DNA of 64,000 bases, taken from Bin55 sp965205545. GTDB taxonomy: Bacteria; Pseudomonadota; Gammaproteobacteria; Pseudomonadales; Azotimanducaceae. The stretch covers positions 682,001 through 746,000 of the forward strand of contig OZ242170.1 of the NCBI GenBank assembly GCA_965205545.1. The letters are read 5' to 3'. A program made the position numbers and the translations under genes. The notes beneath the pieces are model-generated. The model ran no database searches. It saw nothing but the letters and a program-made list of their open reading frames with translations, and was not told the DNA's origin. Shown here piece after piece: positions 37,440 through 45,311 of the stretch (positions within the stretch are counted from its first letter, which is position 1; each line of letters opens with the position of its first letter).

Positions 37440-37457
37440 TAGCTATTCCCATAGCTA
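37440..37457. repeat. Inverted repeat upstream of the acyl-CoA gene cluster
   Basis: A perfect 7-bp inverted repeat TAGCTAT-TCCC-ATAGCTA, 30 bases before the ATG of the first enoyl-CoA hydratase-like gene. Its position fits an operator or an mRNA hairpin controlling that operon. A T/A-rich stretch just upstream (TTTTATTATCT near 37408) may contain the -10 region. Confidence 0.5.
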
Positions 37458-37487
37458 AACTCTCGATTGAATATCGGAAATTTGAGA

Positions 37488-38249
37488 ATGAACCACGTTT
37501 CTGTCCCGTCGGCATTTCAGTTCGATCTTGATACGGCAGGTCTTTCCTACGGAACATTGGAGCAACTTCGTACGCTAGCGATCAGATCTCAGGACGACGC
37601 GAATGTACGTGTGCTTGTAGTAAATCTCAATGTTGAGAGTAAAGACCCAAGCGACATGGGAGCTTGGCCATCACGCGTCGAACATCGCCAGGTTAAGGGC
37701 AAGCATGGACCCGGTCCGATTGTTGAACAAGACCTAATCAAAGCCCTGCGAGGTGTCCACAAGCCAACGCTGGCGGTTATTCGAGAGAACCTATGCGATT
37801 TTGCTCTCGATGTAGCGGCCGCGTGCGACGTTCGAATTGCTACACAGTCAGCGAAGATAGTCGACTCTAGAGTGAGCCATGGACAGACTGCGTCGTCAGG
37901 AATTTCCTACCTTCTTCCCCGACTGATTGGGCTGTCCCAAGCAATGCGAATCTCACTTCTGGGAGAAACACTCTCGGCCCAAGAGGCGCACCTCATCCAG
38001 TTCATTCACCATGTTGTTGCCGATGCAACCGCTGATCAGGAGATCGCCTCTTGGATTGAACGTTTGTCGAGAATGCCGACCAGAGCGTGGGAAGTCCATA
38101 AGTTGCAGGTTCTGCCGCAATTGGACCAAAGTTTTGAATCAGCCATGGTGCACAGTCTAGGCATCCGCCAAACTCATGCAATCAAGGACAGAATTGAGGG
38201 AATCAACGCCTGGAGAGAACGCCGAGAACCCAGGTTCACTGGTCAATAG
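37488..38249 (+). CDS. Enoyl-CoA hydratase/isomerase family protein
   Basis: About 253 residues of the crotonase fold. It shows the family sequence VRVLVVNLNVES, KPTLAVIRENLCDFALDVAAACDVRIAT and the C-terminal ISYLLPRLIGLSQAMRISLLGETLSAQEA. The oxyanion-hole loop that normally reads GAGxDL is replaced by MGAWPSRVE, so it may be a divergent or inactive member. ATG 37488 is preferred over TTG 37467 because GGAA lies 8 bases upstream. It is followed after 21 bases by a second crotonase gene. Confidence 0.82.
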   Translation: MNHVSVPSAFQFDLDTAGLSYGTLEQLRTLAIRSQDDANVRVLVVNLNVESKDPSDMGAWPSRVEHRQVKGKHGPGPIVEQDLIKALRGVHKPTLAVIRENLCDFALDVAAACDVRIATQSAKIVDSRVSHGQTASSGISYLLPRLIGLSQAMRISLLGETLSAQEAHLIQFIHHVVADATADQEIASWIERLSRMPTRAWEVHKLQVLPQLDQSFESAMVHSLGIRQTHAIKDRIEGINAWRERREPRFTGQ

Positions 38250-38270
38250 GCAACGATTGGACAAGTTTGA

Positions 38271-39032
38271 TTGCACAAACAGTATGAAATGACCGAAGAA
38301 CAAAATTTGCTGACCAAAGATGTCGATGGCGTGCGCCACTTGGTGTTGAACCGCCCCGAGAAAATCAACGCCATAGACTATGCACAGCATCTTCGCTTGA
38401 TGCAAGCATTCCAAATTGCAGAAGAAGATCAACGAGTAAAGGTAGTTGCGCTCTCCGGCGTAGGTCGAGGATTCTGTGCTGGAGACGATTTGACAGCTCA
38501 ACCATTTGAGGGGCATGATCCGTTTTCGCATAGAAAGGTCGAATTGGAAATTGGATCCGGGCCGACTCTACTACTCGATTCTTGCGCTGTGCTCAGAAAT
38601 CTGTCAAAGCCAACCGTCGCCTTAATGCACGGCATCGCGCTGGGATCAGGCTACGACTACAGTCTGTCTTGCGACTTTCGCGTGGTTACCAAGGACATTC
38701 GCTACGGCGACCCAAGAATCGACCGGGCGCTTTGGGCAGCGGAGGGTTGGTCGTACAAGTTGCCTCGGCTGGTCGGCCAGTCTCTAGTTGCCCGTATTGC
38801 CTATCTCGGGGAGATCATGAATGGAGAGCGTGCAATGGAATTTGGACTGGCGCATCGCCTAGCCAGTGGCGAACCAGACATCATAGAATCCTCACAGCCG
38901 TTCCTTGACGAGCTTGTGGAACTGTCCGGACCGGCATATGCTGCCACCAAACGCAATATGCTGGCAGGATTGGATGCAACTTTTGAACAATCGCTAGCCA
39001 TGAGCATGGAATCTGCCTATGAAGTTACTTAA
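38271..39032 (+). CDS. Enoyl-CoA hydratase
   Basis: A 253-residue crotonase-fold protein that hydrates or isomerises an acyl-CoA. The oxyanion-hole motifs are intact: LSGVGRGFCAGDDL and HGIALGSGYDYSLSCDFRV. The start is TTG 38271; ATG 38289 is an alternative and would drop six residues. It overlaps the next gene by 14 bases, and lies in an apparent operon with the divergent crotonase before it and the dioxygenase after it, suggesting a pathway acting on branched or modified acyl-CoA. Confidence 0.87.
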   Translation: MHKQYEMTEEQNLLTKDVDGVRHLVLNRPEKINAIDYAQHLRLMQAFQIAEEDQRVKVVALSGVGRGFCAGDDLTAQPFEGHDPFSHRKVELEIGSGPTLLLDSCAVLRNLSKPTVALMHGIALGSGYDYSLSCDFRVVTKDIRYGDPRIDRALWAAEGWSYKLPRLVGQSLVARIAYLGEIMNGERAMEFGLAHRLASGEPDIIESSQPFLDELVELSGPAYAATKRNMLAGLDATFEQSLAMSMESAYEVT

Positions 39033-40599
39033 CGACGAGCAAGTAAGTCGATTCATAGTCGACGGTTTCGTTAGGGTCCAGCCTGAGGTTGAACCTAGCG
39101 TTCATGCCGAAGTAGACCGACTCCTCAGAGTTGCTGAGGAGCAAGAGTACCACTATGGCAACAACATCATTTCAAGAGTGCCGGTGATATGGGAGGTATT
39201 GCGATCTCCTTGCGTAGCTGGAGCTCTCACGAGCCTATTGGGACCCAACTACTACGTGCATCCGCATCGAGCGATCCACACCAGCAGACCGGTTGAGGAC
39301 AAGTCTGCCGTATACGACGAGGATTTCAACGGACCACCTATGGGCAGGGGATCTCGAGCTGGATCGGGTTGGCACCAGGATGCCCAAAGTCCGCTGTCTC
39401 GCGCAAGACACCATTTGCCGAAGTACCTGATTGGCTTCTACTTTCCTCATTCAACGCCTCCAGAAATGGGACCCACACGCTTCCAGGCAGGAAGTTACCT
39501 TTATAGCCATCCTGTGGAACCATCCGGTGTCGTCTTGCCAAAAGACATCGAAGCGGGAGCTTTCTACCTGCTCCACTTCGACACCGTTCATGCGGGGTGG
39601 CCCAATCGCACCGACGCCAGCAGATACATGGTGAAGTTCGTATTTGCCCGAACCACCATTCCGGAGCAACCCTATTGGAATGCTGAGGATCGAGAATGGC
39701 ACAAGCCAAATGATGCACTCGCTGAATACGACGCACCCGATGCGTGGAAGTTCATTTGGAATTGGATGCGCGGCAATGGTGCGGAGAATGGCAAGCCACA
39801 TACCGGAAGTTCAATTTCGTTTGACGACCTGAATGGCAACAATCAGCAGCAACGTCTACAGGCTACCTATGGACTAGCAAAAACAGACAACGTCTCCAAA
39901 TTCGTCGATAGGCTGAGAAACTTGCAGGGAAGCAATGCGCACGAACGCAGGTTGCATGTGAATTCGGAGGGCAAACCTATTCCGCGAGACGACACCCGCG
40001 ACAATGGACGACGTTGGAATGAACGAGCCATTGTCATGGACGACGCAGCCTACGCACTAACCGCTGTCGGAATAGATGCAGTAGACCCACTCTGCAGTCT
40101 CTTGGAATCTCAAGACCCGTGGGTACTGATCAATGCCGCGTTTGCTCTTGGCGAATTGGGATTCGGCGCGTCCAAGGCTCTACCCAACCTGTCGAAGTTG
40201 CTCGCTCACCCCGCCCAGCAGGTCGTTCGCCAAGCTCTAGATGCCATTGGTTCGATCGCCCGCGGCATCGATTGCACGTTGCCCGCGATCAACGAATTGT
40301 TGACATCAACTCGAGAGGCTTGGGAACAACCCGAAGTCATGCGAGGTTGGACTGGAATTGACCAGATTCGCATGAATGCAGTTTCGGCGCTATTGAATGC
40401 GATCAACTATCCCCAAAATGATCTCGAAGCGATTGAACGAATGTTCGTCAAGTCCCTCAAGGACCGAAACGGCTACGTGGGAGCAATTGCCTGCGAAGGA
40501 CTTGCACGCCTGAACACTCCAAGCTCGATGAAGACGGCGATGCAATTCCTGTCCGATAGAAGATTCGATGAATCGGTCACCCTTCGCAAGCCGTTCTAG
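39019..40599 (+). CDS. Phytanoyl-CoA dioxygenase (PhyH) fused to HEAT repeats
   Basis: A 526-residue fusion. Residues about 1-235 are a PhyH-type Fe(II)/2-oxoglutarate dioxygenase, with iron ligands His119 and Asp121 in WHQDAQ and His191 in FDTVHAGWPN; Arg202 fits the 2-oxoglutarate contact. A linker (about 236-335) leads to HEAT repeats (about 335-520), for example PWVLINAAFALGELGFGA and QVVRQALDAIGSIAR. HEAT repeats would bind a partner or substrate carrier. It starts inside the upstream hydratase gene and ends one base before a convergent gene. Confidence 0.87.
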   Translation: MKLLNDEQVSRFIVDGFVRVQPEVEPSVHAEVDRLLRVAEEQEYHYGNNIISRVPVIWEVLRSPCVAGALTSLLGPNYYVHPHRAIHTSRPVEDKSAVYDEDFNGPPMGRGSRAGSGWHQDAQSPLSRARHHLPKYLIGFYFPHSTPPEMGPTRFQAGSYLYSHPVEPSGVVLPKDIEAGAFYLLHFDTVHAGWPNRTDASRYMVKFVFARTTIPEQPYWNAEDREWHKPNDALAEYDAPDAWKFIWNWMRGNGAENGKPHTGSSISFDDLNGNNQQQRLQATYGLAKTDNVSKFVDRLRNLQGSNAHERRLHVNSEGKPIPRDDTRDNGRRWNERAIVMDDAAYALTAVGIDAVDPLCSLLESQDPWVLINAAFALGELGFGASKALPNLSKLLAHPAQQVVRQALDAIGSIARGIDCTLPAINELLTSTREAWEQPEVMRGWTGIDQIRMNAVSALLNAINYPQNDLEAIERMFVKSLKDRNGYVGAIACEGLARLNTPSSMKTAMQFLSDRRFDESVTLRKPF

Positions 40600-40600
40600 C

Positions 40601-41194
40601 TTAGGTGGGTGGCGAACGTCGCTCGACGGAAAGCATTGATCGAATCATCGGGAAGTGTTGACGACCAATGAATCTTTCCCCTTCTACTAAGAAAGTAGGA
40701 ACCGAATAGATTTCCTGTTCTTCCAGCGTTGATCTAACTTCATCCAATTGTGCGTGAAGTAGATCCATAGAAGGGTTAAATTCAACATCAAGTCCTTCGA
40801 GTACGTTTCGAATCTCAGTTGAGCTCTCGATATCGAGTCTACCCTCCCAAAAACTCGTGAACACCCGTCGCGCAAACTCGATGCCCACTCCATGTTCATT
40901 GGCGACCAACAAAGCTCCATGCGCTAAAGTTGGATCAATCCCATAGGGAGCAATCTCTAGCCGAATTCCCTGCACTTCCGCGTATCGTTCCAGATCGGCA
41001 GATCGATATTCGGCTCGAATTCTTTGATGCCGCTCAGCTACGGACTCATTCCGGATCTTTGTCGGCGGCGGTAGTTGTGGAACTCGAAAGGGTTGCAACA
41101 GCAAATCGACCTCAATTTCTTCAGAGAACGCGACCGCTGGACCTAGAGCAAGGTACGACGAAGCGCTCGTGAAGTCCAAAGCCAAGAGAATCAA
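40601..41194 (-). CDS. DsbA-family thioredoxin-fold oxidoreductase (HCCA isomerase-like)
   Basis: A 197-residue protein with the DsbA insertion fold: N-terminal strand LLALDFTSASSYLAL, helical insert, and C-terminal YSVPTFLVEGERFIGRQHFP. The active-site CxxC is replaced by SASS, as in 2-hydroxychromene-2-carboxylate isomerases and glutathione-dependent kappa-class enzymes. Translation starts at TTG overlapping the TGA of the upstream paralogue. It converges tightly on the PhyH gene. Confidence 0.82.
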   Translation of the reverse strand: MILLALDFTSASSYLALGPAVAFSEEIEVDLLLQPFRVPQLPPPTKIRNESVAERHQRIRAEYRSADLERYAEVQGIRLEIAPYGIDPTLAHGALLVANEHGVGIEFARRVFTSFWEGRLDIESSTEIRNVLEGLDVEFNPSMDLLHAQLDEVRSTLEEQEIYSVPTFLVEGERFIGRQHFPMIRSMLSVERRSPPT

Positions 41195-41877
41195 GCGGTC
41201 AGCTCAAGTAGCTCGTACGCGACGTCCGGTGATTTGCCATTGCGCCCGTTGAGAATCCAGTTAATCCGTGGCAAATGTTCCCGACCGAACAAAACCTCGC
41301 CGTCAATGACGAAGGTTGGAACTCCAAATATGCCTGCTTCAGGAAGTGCATGTTGAAGCGCATCAAGACGGTCCCTGCCTTCTGTCGCCGTGTATTCCGA
41401 GAAATCACCGGTTTCGCATCCTGCGTCCTGAAGTGCTGACTCTACTTGGCTCAGATCTTCTGGGTCGAAATCCCGTTTCCAAAACCTCTCATACACATCG
41501 TCCAGATAATTCATCAGGCAAATTCGACTCTGTTGTCTCGCATAGAGCCAACCTAGATGTGCGTTGGTCGTGTCCCACACCTTTCTTGGTCCGTACACCA
41601 GGGTTTCCCGAAGTCGTGCATATCGCTTGACATCGTAGTAGGCGTAGCGAACAGCCTGCCACTGGCGTGGAGTGCGGTTTTCTTCCACAACCTCCCTATG
41701 CTCATTCACTCGCGCAGAACCCAGAAAACTGGGAATATTTAGCGTGAGCGGACGCCAATCGATATTGATGTCGAACAGACGTTCAAGTTCCTTTGCCTCA
41801 TCCTTTGCCAGGTAGGCATAGGGACTCTTGATGTCCAAGTAGAGAATGAGCCGATTGTCAGTCTGAAGAGGATTCAC
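41191..41877 (-). CDS. DsbA-family 2-hydroxychromene-2-carboxylate isomerase-like protein
   Basis: A 228-residue cytoplasmic protein. The N-terminal motif LYLDIKSPYAYLA has Ser in place of the CxxC cysteine, and the C-terminus has FGVPTFVIDGEVLFGREHLP, both typical of HCCA isomerase/kappa GST-type proteins. It probably uses glutathione to isomerise a substrate. It overlaps the next paralogous gene by 4 bases, so the two may form a heterodimer. The SDR gene lies 34 bases upstream. Confidence 0.87.
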   Translation of the reverse strand: MNPLQTDNRLILYLDIKSPYAYLAKDEAKELERLFDINIDWRPLTLNIPSFLGSARVNEHREVVEENRTPRQWQAVRYAYYDVKRYARLRETLVYGPRKVWDTTNAHLGWLYARQQSRICLMNYLDDVYERFWKRDFDPEDLSQVESALQDAGCETGDFSEYTATEGRDRLDALQHALPEAGIFGVPTFVIDGEVLFGREHLPRINWILNGRNGKSPDVAYELLELTA

Positions 41878-41911
41878 CCTGCTAGAACAATAGAAGCTGT
41901 AGGATTTGGTG

Positions 41912-42802
41912 CTAGCTTGCTCTTCGTCGTCTCCGATTGAGAGGATCCAAAGGAGTCGCTTGAGACATATCCATGACTTCGTTGATACGATCCATCATGT
42001 CTTCGAAGTTCGCGTCTACACCAAGCGAGATACCTTCGTTGGTGAAAGTTTGAATGCGGGAATACGTTCCGCCGGCTGCGTGCACAGTGGTTGCCGAGGG
42101 AGCATCTTCGCTACATAGGTACAAGACAGCTGGAGTTACCAGCGCAGGATTCATTCCAGGGGGAGGATTCGAAGCGTCGAATTGGGAACCCGGCACGCTC
42201 GCTGTCATGCGAGTCGCTGCGGCAGGAGAGAGACAGTTGACGCGCACGTTGTGCGAAGCGCCCTCGATCGCAAGAACATTCATCAATCCAAGCATGCCCA
42301 TTTTCGCCGCGCCATAGTTCGACTGGCCAAAGTTTCCAAAGATTCCAGATGTCGAACTTGTAAGCACGATCCGACCCCAGTTCTTGTCATACATGATGGG
42401 CCAAGCAAATTTCGTTACGTAAGCAGTGCCTCGAAGGTGCACGTCCAGCACCAAATCGAATTCGTCCAAGGTCATGTTCTTGAACGATTTGTCACGCAGG
42501 ATTCCTGCGTTGTTAACCAAGATGTCTACGGTTCCAAATGCGTTTACCGCATCGTCTACGATGCTTTTCGCTCCATCTCGCTCCGTTACCGACGCCTTGT
42601 TGGCAATCGCAACTCCTCCCGCTGCCCTAATTTCGTCGGCTACAGCATCTGCCATGTCGCCGCTTCCATCCCCGTGAACACTACCGCCTAAATCGTTCAC
42701 TACCACTTTGGCACCGCGTTCGGCAAATGCCAACGCGTGGCAGCGACCCAAACCGCCACCGGCACCCGTGACAATTACAACCTTTCCCTCAAAATCGCTC
42801 AT
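41912..42802 (-). CDS. SDR family 3-hydroxyacyl-CoA dehydrogenase-like protein
   Basis: A 296-residue short-chain dehydrogenase. The cofactor motif is TGAGGGLGRCHA (about 12-23), with NDLGG after the second strand and NNAG; the catalytic Ser is in TSSTSG and Tyr/Lys in NYGAAKMG. The combination VNDLGGS and AGILRDKSFKNM is typical of the dehydrogenase part of peroxisomal-type multifunctional enzyme 2 (HSD17B4-like), which acts on 3-hydroxyacyl-CoA. This fits the facing enoyl-CoA hydratase and PhyH genes. First gene of a minus-strand operon with the two DsbA-like genes. Confidence 0.9.
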   Translation of the reverse strand: MSDFEGKVVIVTGAGGGLGRCHALAFAERGAKVVVNDLGGSVHGDGSGDMADAVADEIRAAGGVAIANKASVTERDGAKSIVDDAVNAFGTVDILVNNAGILRDKSFKNMTLDEFDLVLDVHLRGTAYVTKFAWPIMYDKNWGRIVLTSSTSGIFGNFGQSNYGAAKMGMLGLMNVLAIEGASHNVRVNCLSPAAATRMTASVPGSQFDASNPPPGMNPALVTPAVLYLCSEDAPSATTVHAAGGTYSRIQTFTNEGISLGVDANFEDMMDRINEVMDMSQATPLDPLNRRRRRAS

Positions 42803-43148
42803 AACTGCTCCTAGAAGCGTTTGTTTCCTACAGATGTAGCCTGTCCCATTGGTATGTGGAGTTGGACAAATCGGCTTTGTGCGCGGTCCCCAACTTCAAG
42901 ACTATTGCCTAATGTTTGAAAAAACTTTATGGGCACCAACCAAGGCACATATGATAGCGATTTGCTAGTTGCAGGGCCTCAGATGTCTTCATTGTTCCAT
43001 TTGCATTTTGAGCTTGGCGTTTTGATTTTCACCTTTCAGCCAGCGGCGTTGCAGGTCATCAGCGGTTCCAAGTTGCCAGCGTTGTTCAATGTCATGCTCG
43101 TTCTCTAACCCAACGTTGTCAGACAAGCGCACAATTGTTCCAAAGTTG
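42803..43148. other. Intergenic region before the defence-like segment
   Basis: About 350 bases between the divergent SDR and nucleotidyltransferase genes. It becomes A/T-rich to the right. Repeated TTGTTC elements (near 43127 and 43147, beside the -35 box) could be a binding site for an autoregulator. A short minus-strand frame here (42989-43228) overlaps the next gene's start and looks spurious. Confidence 0.5.
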
Positions 43149-43177
43149 TTCACACATTGGTAAAATAGTAGTATAAT
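43149..43177 (+). promoter_or_regulatory. Near-consensus sigma-70 promoter giving a leaderless mRNA
   Basis: -35 box TTCACA (43149-43154), 17-base spacer, -10 box TATAAT (43172-43177). Transcription is expected to start about 6-8 bases after the -10 box, at 43183-43185, exactly on the ATG at 43184. No ribosome binding site precedes that ATG. Confidence 0.75.
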
Positions 43178-43183
43178 TAATTG

Positions 43184-43870
43184 ATGGACGAGCCAAATTT
43201 TCCTCAGTATTTCGCTCGTCTGATTCAACGAATCGAACCCAAACTCCTGCAGACATTCTCTCCAACCTCATTGAGATTGGGAGGGGGTTTGGTTCTTCAG
43301 GCTAGGTGGGACCATCGCAAGTCCACCAGCATCGAGTTGTTTGTTGAACCTCAATCCTACAACGCAGCCATATTCGATAGCCGACGCCAGTTGGAAGAGT
43401 CACTGCTTCAAGTAGAGGGAGTTGACCCATCTCGTTCATGGGTAGATGCAAATGCGACGTATCTCGAGTGCGAAGGAGTGGAAGTTACTTTACTTCCGGT
43501 AGCACCAGTGAAGAATATATGCCACGACTTTGTGGTACCGCGCACCAAGATCAAGACTGACTACACCTCTTCGATTCTTGCGCAAAAGCTGGCCTACCGT
43601 ATGGGCGGGGCCAATATTTTCGAAGTCAGAGATCTTTGGGATCTGTACTGTGCTAAGCGGTACGCAGCAAGCGAATTTCTAGACGCAGTCCGCTTCGCTG
43701 GCCCACGCACGTCTTCATCCATTTGCGCGCTGCTCTCGACCCTTTCTCCAAGTCAACTTGCCAAAACCGACAAATCCTTAGTTGGAATTAGCGAACAAGT
43801 TGACGAACGCGATCTTATATCCGGAGTACGCGATAGCATAGAAAAGGTGTGGTTGGAGCTGGATCAGTGA
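43184..43870 (+). CDS. AbiEii-like nucleotidyltransferase (putative toxin)
   Basis: About 228 residues. The segment RLGGGLVLQARWDHRKSTSIELF resembles the AbiEii/MenT nucleotidyltransferase core (GGT...HRxSxDxDLF), and ILAQKLAYRMGG...EVRDLWDLY resembles the conserved lysine/arginine region. The two catalytic acids appear as Ser49 and Glu51, so the metal site is altered. AbiEii toxins modify tRNA or similar targets when released from their antitoxin. Predicted leaderless translation starts at ATG 43184. The stop overlaps the next gene by 4 bases. Alternative: a non-catalytic nucleotidyltransferase-fold protein. The family call is by motif only. Confidence 0.55.
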   Translation: MDEPNFPQYFARLIQRIEPKLLQTFSPTSLRLGGGLVLQARWDHRKSTSIELFVEPQSYNAAIFDSRRQLEESLLQVEGVDPSRSWVDANATYLECEGVEVTLLPVAPVKNICHDFVVPRTKIKTDYTSSILAQKLAYRMGGANIFEVRDLWDLYCAKRYAASEFLDAVRFAGPRTSSSICALLSTLSPSQLAKTDKSLVGISEQVDERDLISGVRDSIEKVWLELDQ

Positions 43871-44241
43871 GAGCACCAGGGGAAATTCTGGAACTTGCTC
43901 CTGCAGTTGCGTTTGAAGCGAATCCAAGAACTAGCAGGAGTCTCCCACTCTATCCAAATGGCATGGTTATTTTCGACATGCTGGTCGAGAAGCAGTGTGC
44001 CGGTATGAACGACTCTGCCAGTTCTGAGGTTGTATATGCCGCACTGATGAAGAAACCTGACCTGCAGGATCCTGCTGCCGGTACCATTCGCTGGTTTCTC
44101 GGATCGTTGTCGATGGCACATACGGGCTGGCTAGTGGGGTGTTGTGGCATCCCACTCATACGAATCTTAGAACATGTACGAGCACACGGATTGATTCGAA
44201 GCGATATGATTCGTTTCCTGAATCAATTCATTGGCCCCTAG
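43867..44241 (+). CDS. Unknown protein coupled to the nucleotidyltransferase
   Basis: About 124 residues from a GTG that overlaps the upstream TGA (GTGA), so translation is coupled. No family recognised. The middle has a Gly/Cys-rich hydrophobic stretch (HTGWLVGCCGIPLIRIL) and a C-terminal basic helix (HVRAHGLIRSDMIRFLNQF) that could fit a winged-helix recognition region, but I cannot show this. By position it is the candidate antitoxin or accessory factor of the nucleotidyltransferase; in AbiE systems the antitoxin gene comes first, so the order here is reversed. Confidence 0.55.
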   Translation: MRAPGEILELAPAVAFEANPRTSRSLPLYPNGMVIFDMLVEKQCAGMNDSASSEVVYAALMKKPDLQDPAAGTIRWFLGSLSMAHTGWLVGCCGIPLIRILEHVRAHGLIRSDMIRFLNQFIGP

Positions 44242-44317
44242 CGTCGTCAAGACTCAGCAACGTCCCTGATAGTGTTCCAGGAATACTAGATGGCTCGGTC
44301 TATAGGCGTTGCAATTA

Positions 44318-45211
44318 CTAGTGTTGTATATTTGCTATGCGGTTTCGTGCCACCTCCACGAGATCCTGGTCAATCTCTATCCCAATAAACCTTCTGCCTT
44401 GACGTTTGCATACGGCAGAGCAAGTACCCACTCCGGAAAACACGTCCAAGACGAGGTCTCCTTCATCTGAACTAGCCAGAATTAATCGCTCAATCAACTT
44501 TTCGGGTTTCTGTATCGTGTTTAGCACCTCACGACTCACGAGTTCCGTGGATCGGTAGGTAAGCTGCTTGATGTCGCCCCAGACGTCGCCAGGATTCTTG
44601 CCTCTACCATTGAATTTTGTGTTGCCGAACTTTCCGTTTACAACCGAAGGAACGTTTTCGCATCGCAATCTGTGTTCAAGCTCGACAAGCTGTGGGACCC
44701 TGATGTCGTCGAGATTAAATGTCTTGGGGTGCTTCCCCTTTGTGAAGTAGCAAATGATGTCGTAGTTGTTGGTGAACGTCGACCGGCCTTGCGCCAGCCT
44801 ACTGGGCTGATACCAGACAATCTTTGTTTTCAGGTTCAAGTACGGTCTATAGTCTATGAAATCGATGCAGTCCTGCTTGCCAAATAAATAGAGTGCGCCG
44901 CCGTCCTTTAGCTTTGGAGCAAATAGCTCAAGAAGTCTAAGGTTGTACTCTTGTATGTCAGCAACTTTGTCCCAGTCGTTGGTCGTAACCCCGTACGGTC
45001 CGTCACAGACAATCAAATCTACGCTCTCATCACCAATTGACGGGACGAACTCAAACACATCGCCGCGGTAGATGAGATTTTCTAGTATCTGAGACTCGAT
45101 AGTCGTCTCGCCCCTTACCAAGAAATCGGGATTTCCGCGTGCAGACATGAAATTTGCCTCCTTCCCCCAAGTGTAACCAAAATTTGATCTGCCAGCCCGA
45201 AATTCTGCCAT
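44318..45211 (-). CDS. Beta-class amino DNA methyltransferase (N6-A or N4-C)
   Basis: About 297 residues. The catalytic motif IV appears as DGPYG (about residue 70; usual form DPPY) and precedes the S-adenosylmethionine motif DVFSGVGTC (about 253-261), the order of beta-class enzymes. The conserved NTIQKPEKLIERLI segment lies between them. GTG 45235 is an alternative start. It is divergent from the McrB gene, with only 100 bases between, and ends convergent with the nucleotidyltransferase pair. It may mark host DNA against the adjacent McrBC-like nuclease. The Gly in motif IV is unusual but leaves Asp and Tyr in place. Confidence 0.85.
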   Translation of the reverse strand: MAEFRAGRSNFGYTWGKEANFMSARGNPDFLVRGETTIESQILENLIYRGDVFEFVPSIGDESVDLIVCDGPYGVTTNDWDKVADIQEYNLRLLELFAPKLKDGGALYLFGKQDCIDFIDYRPYLNLKTKIVWYQPSRLAQGRSTFTNNYDIICYFTKGKHPKTFNLDDIRVPQLVELEHRLRCENVPSVVNGKFGNTKFNGRGKNPGDVWGDIKQLTYRSTELVSREVLNTIQKPEKLIERLILASSDEGDLVLDVFSGVGTCSAVCKRQGRRFIGIEIDQDLVEVARNRIANIQH

Positions 45212-45311
45212 GCTTACGCGTTTGAACGTACACACTCAATCGGAGAGATAGTCGAGCCCACTAATTCCCAATTGAATAAAATGAGAGCCATTTACCACAA
45301 GGAGCACGATC

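Noticed and set aside
42989..43228. 79-codon minus-strand frame as a possible antitoxin upstream of the nucleotidyltransferase gene
   Set aside because: It overlaps the strong promoter and the first 45 bases of the gene on the other strand, and has no recognisable domain or ribosome binding site.
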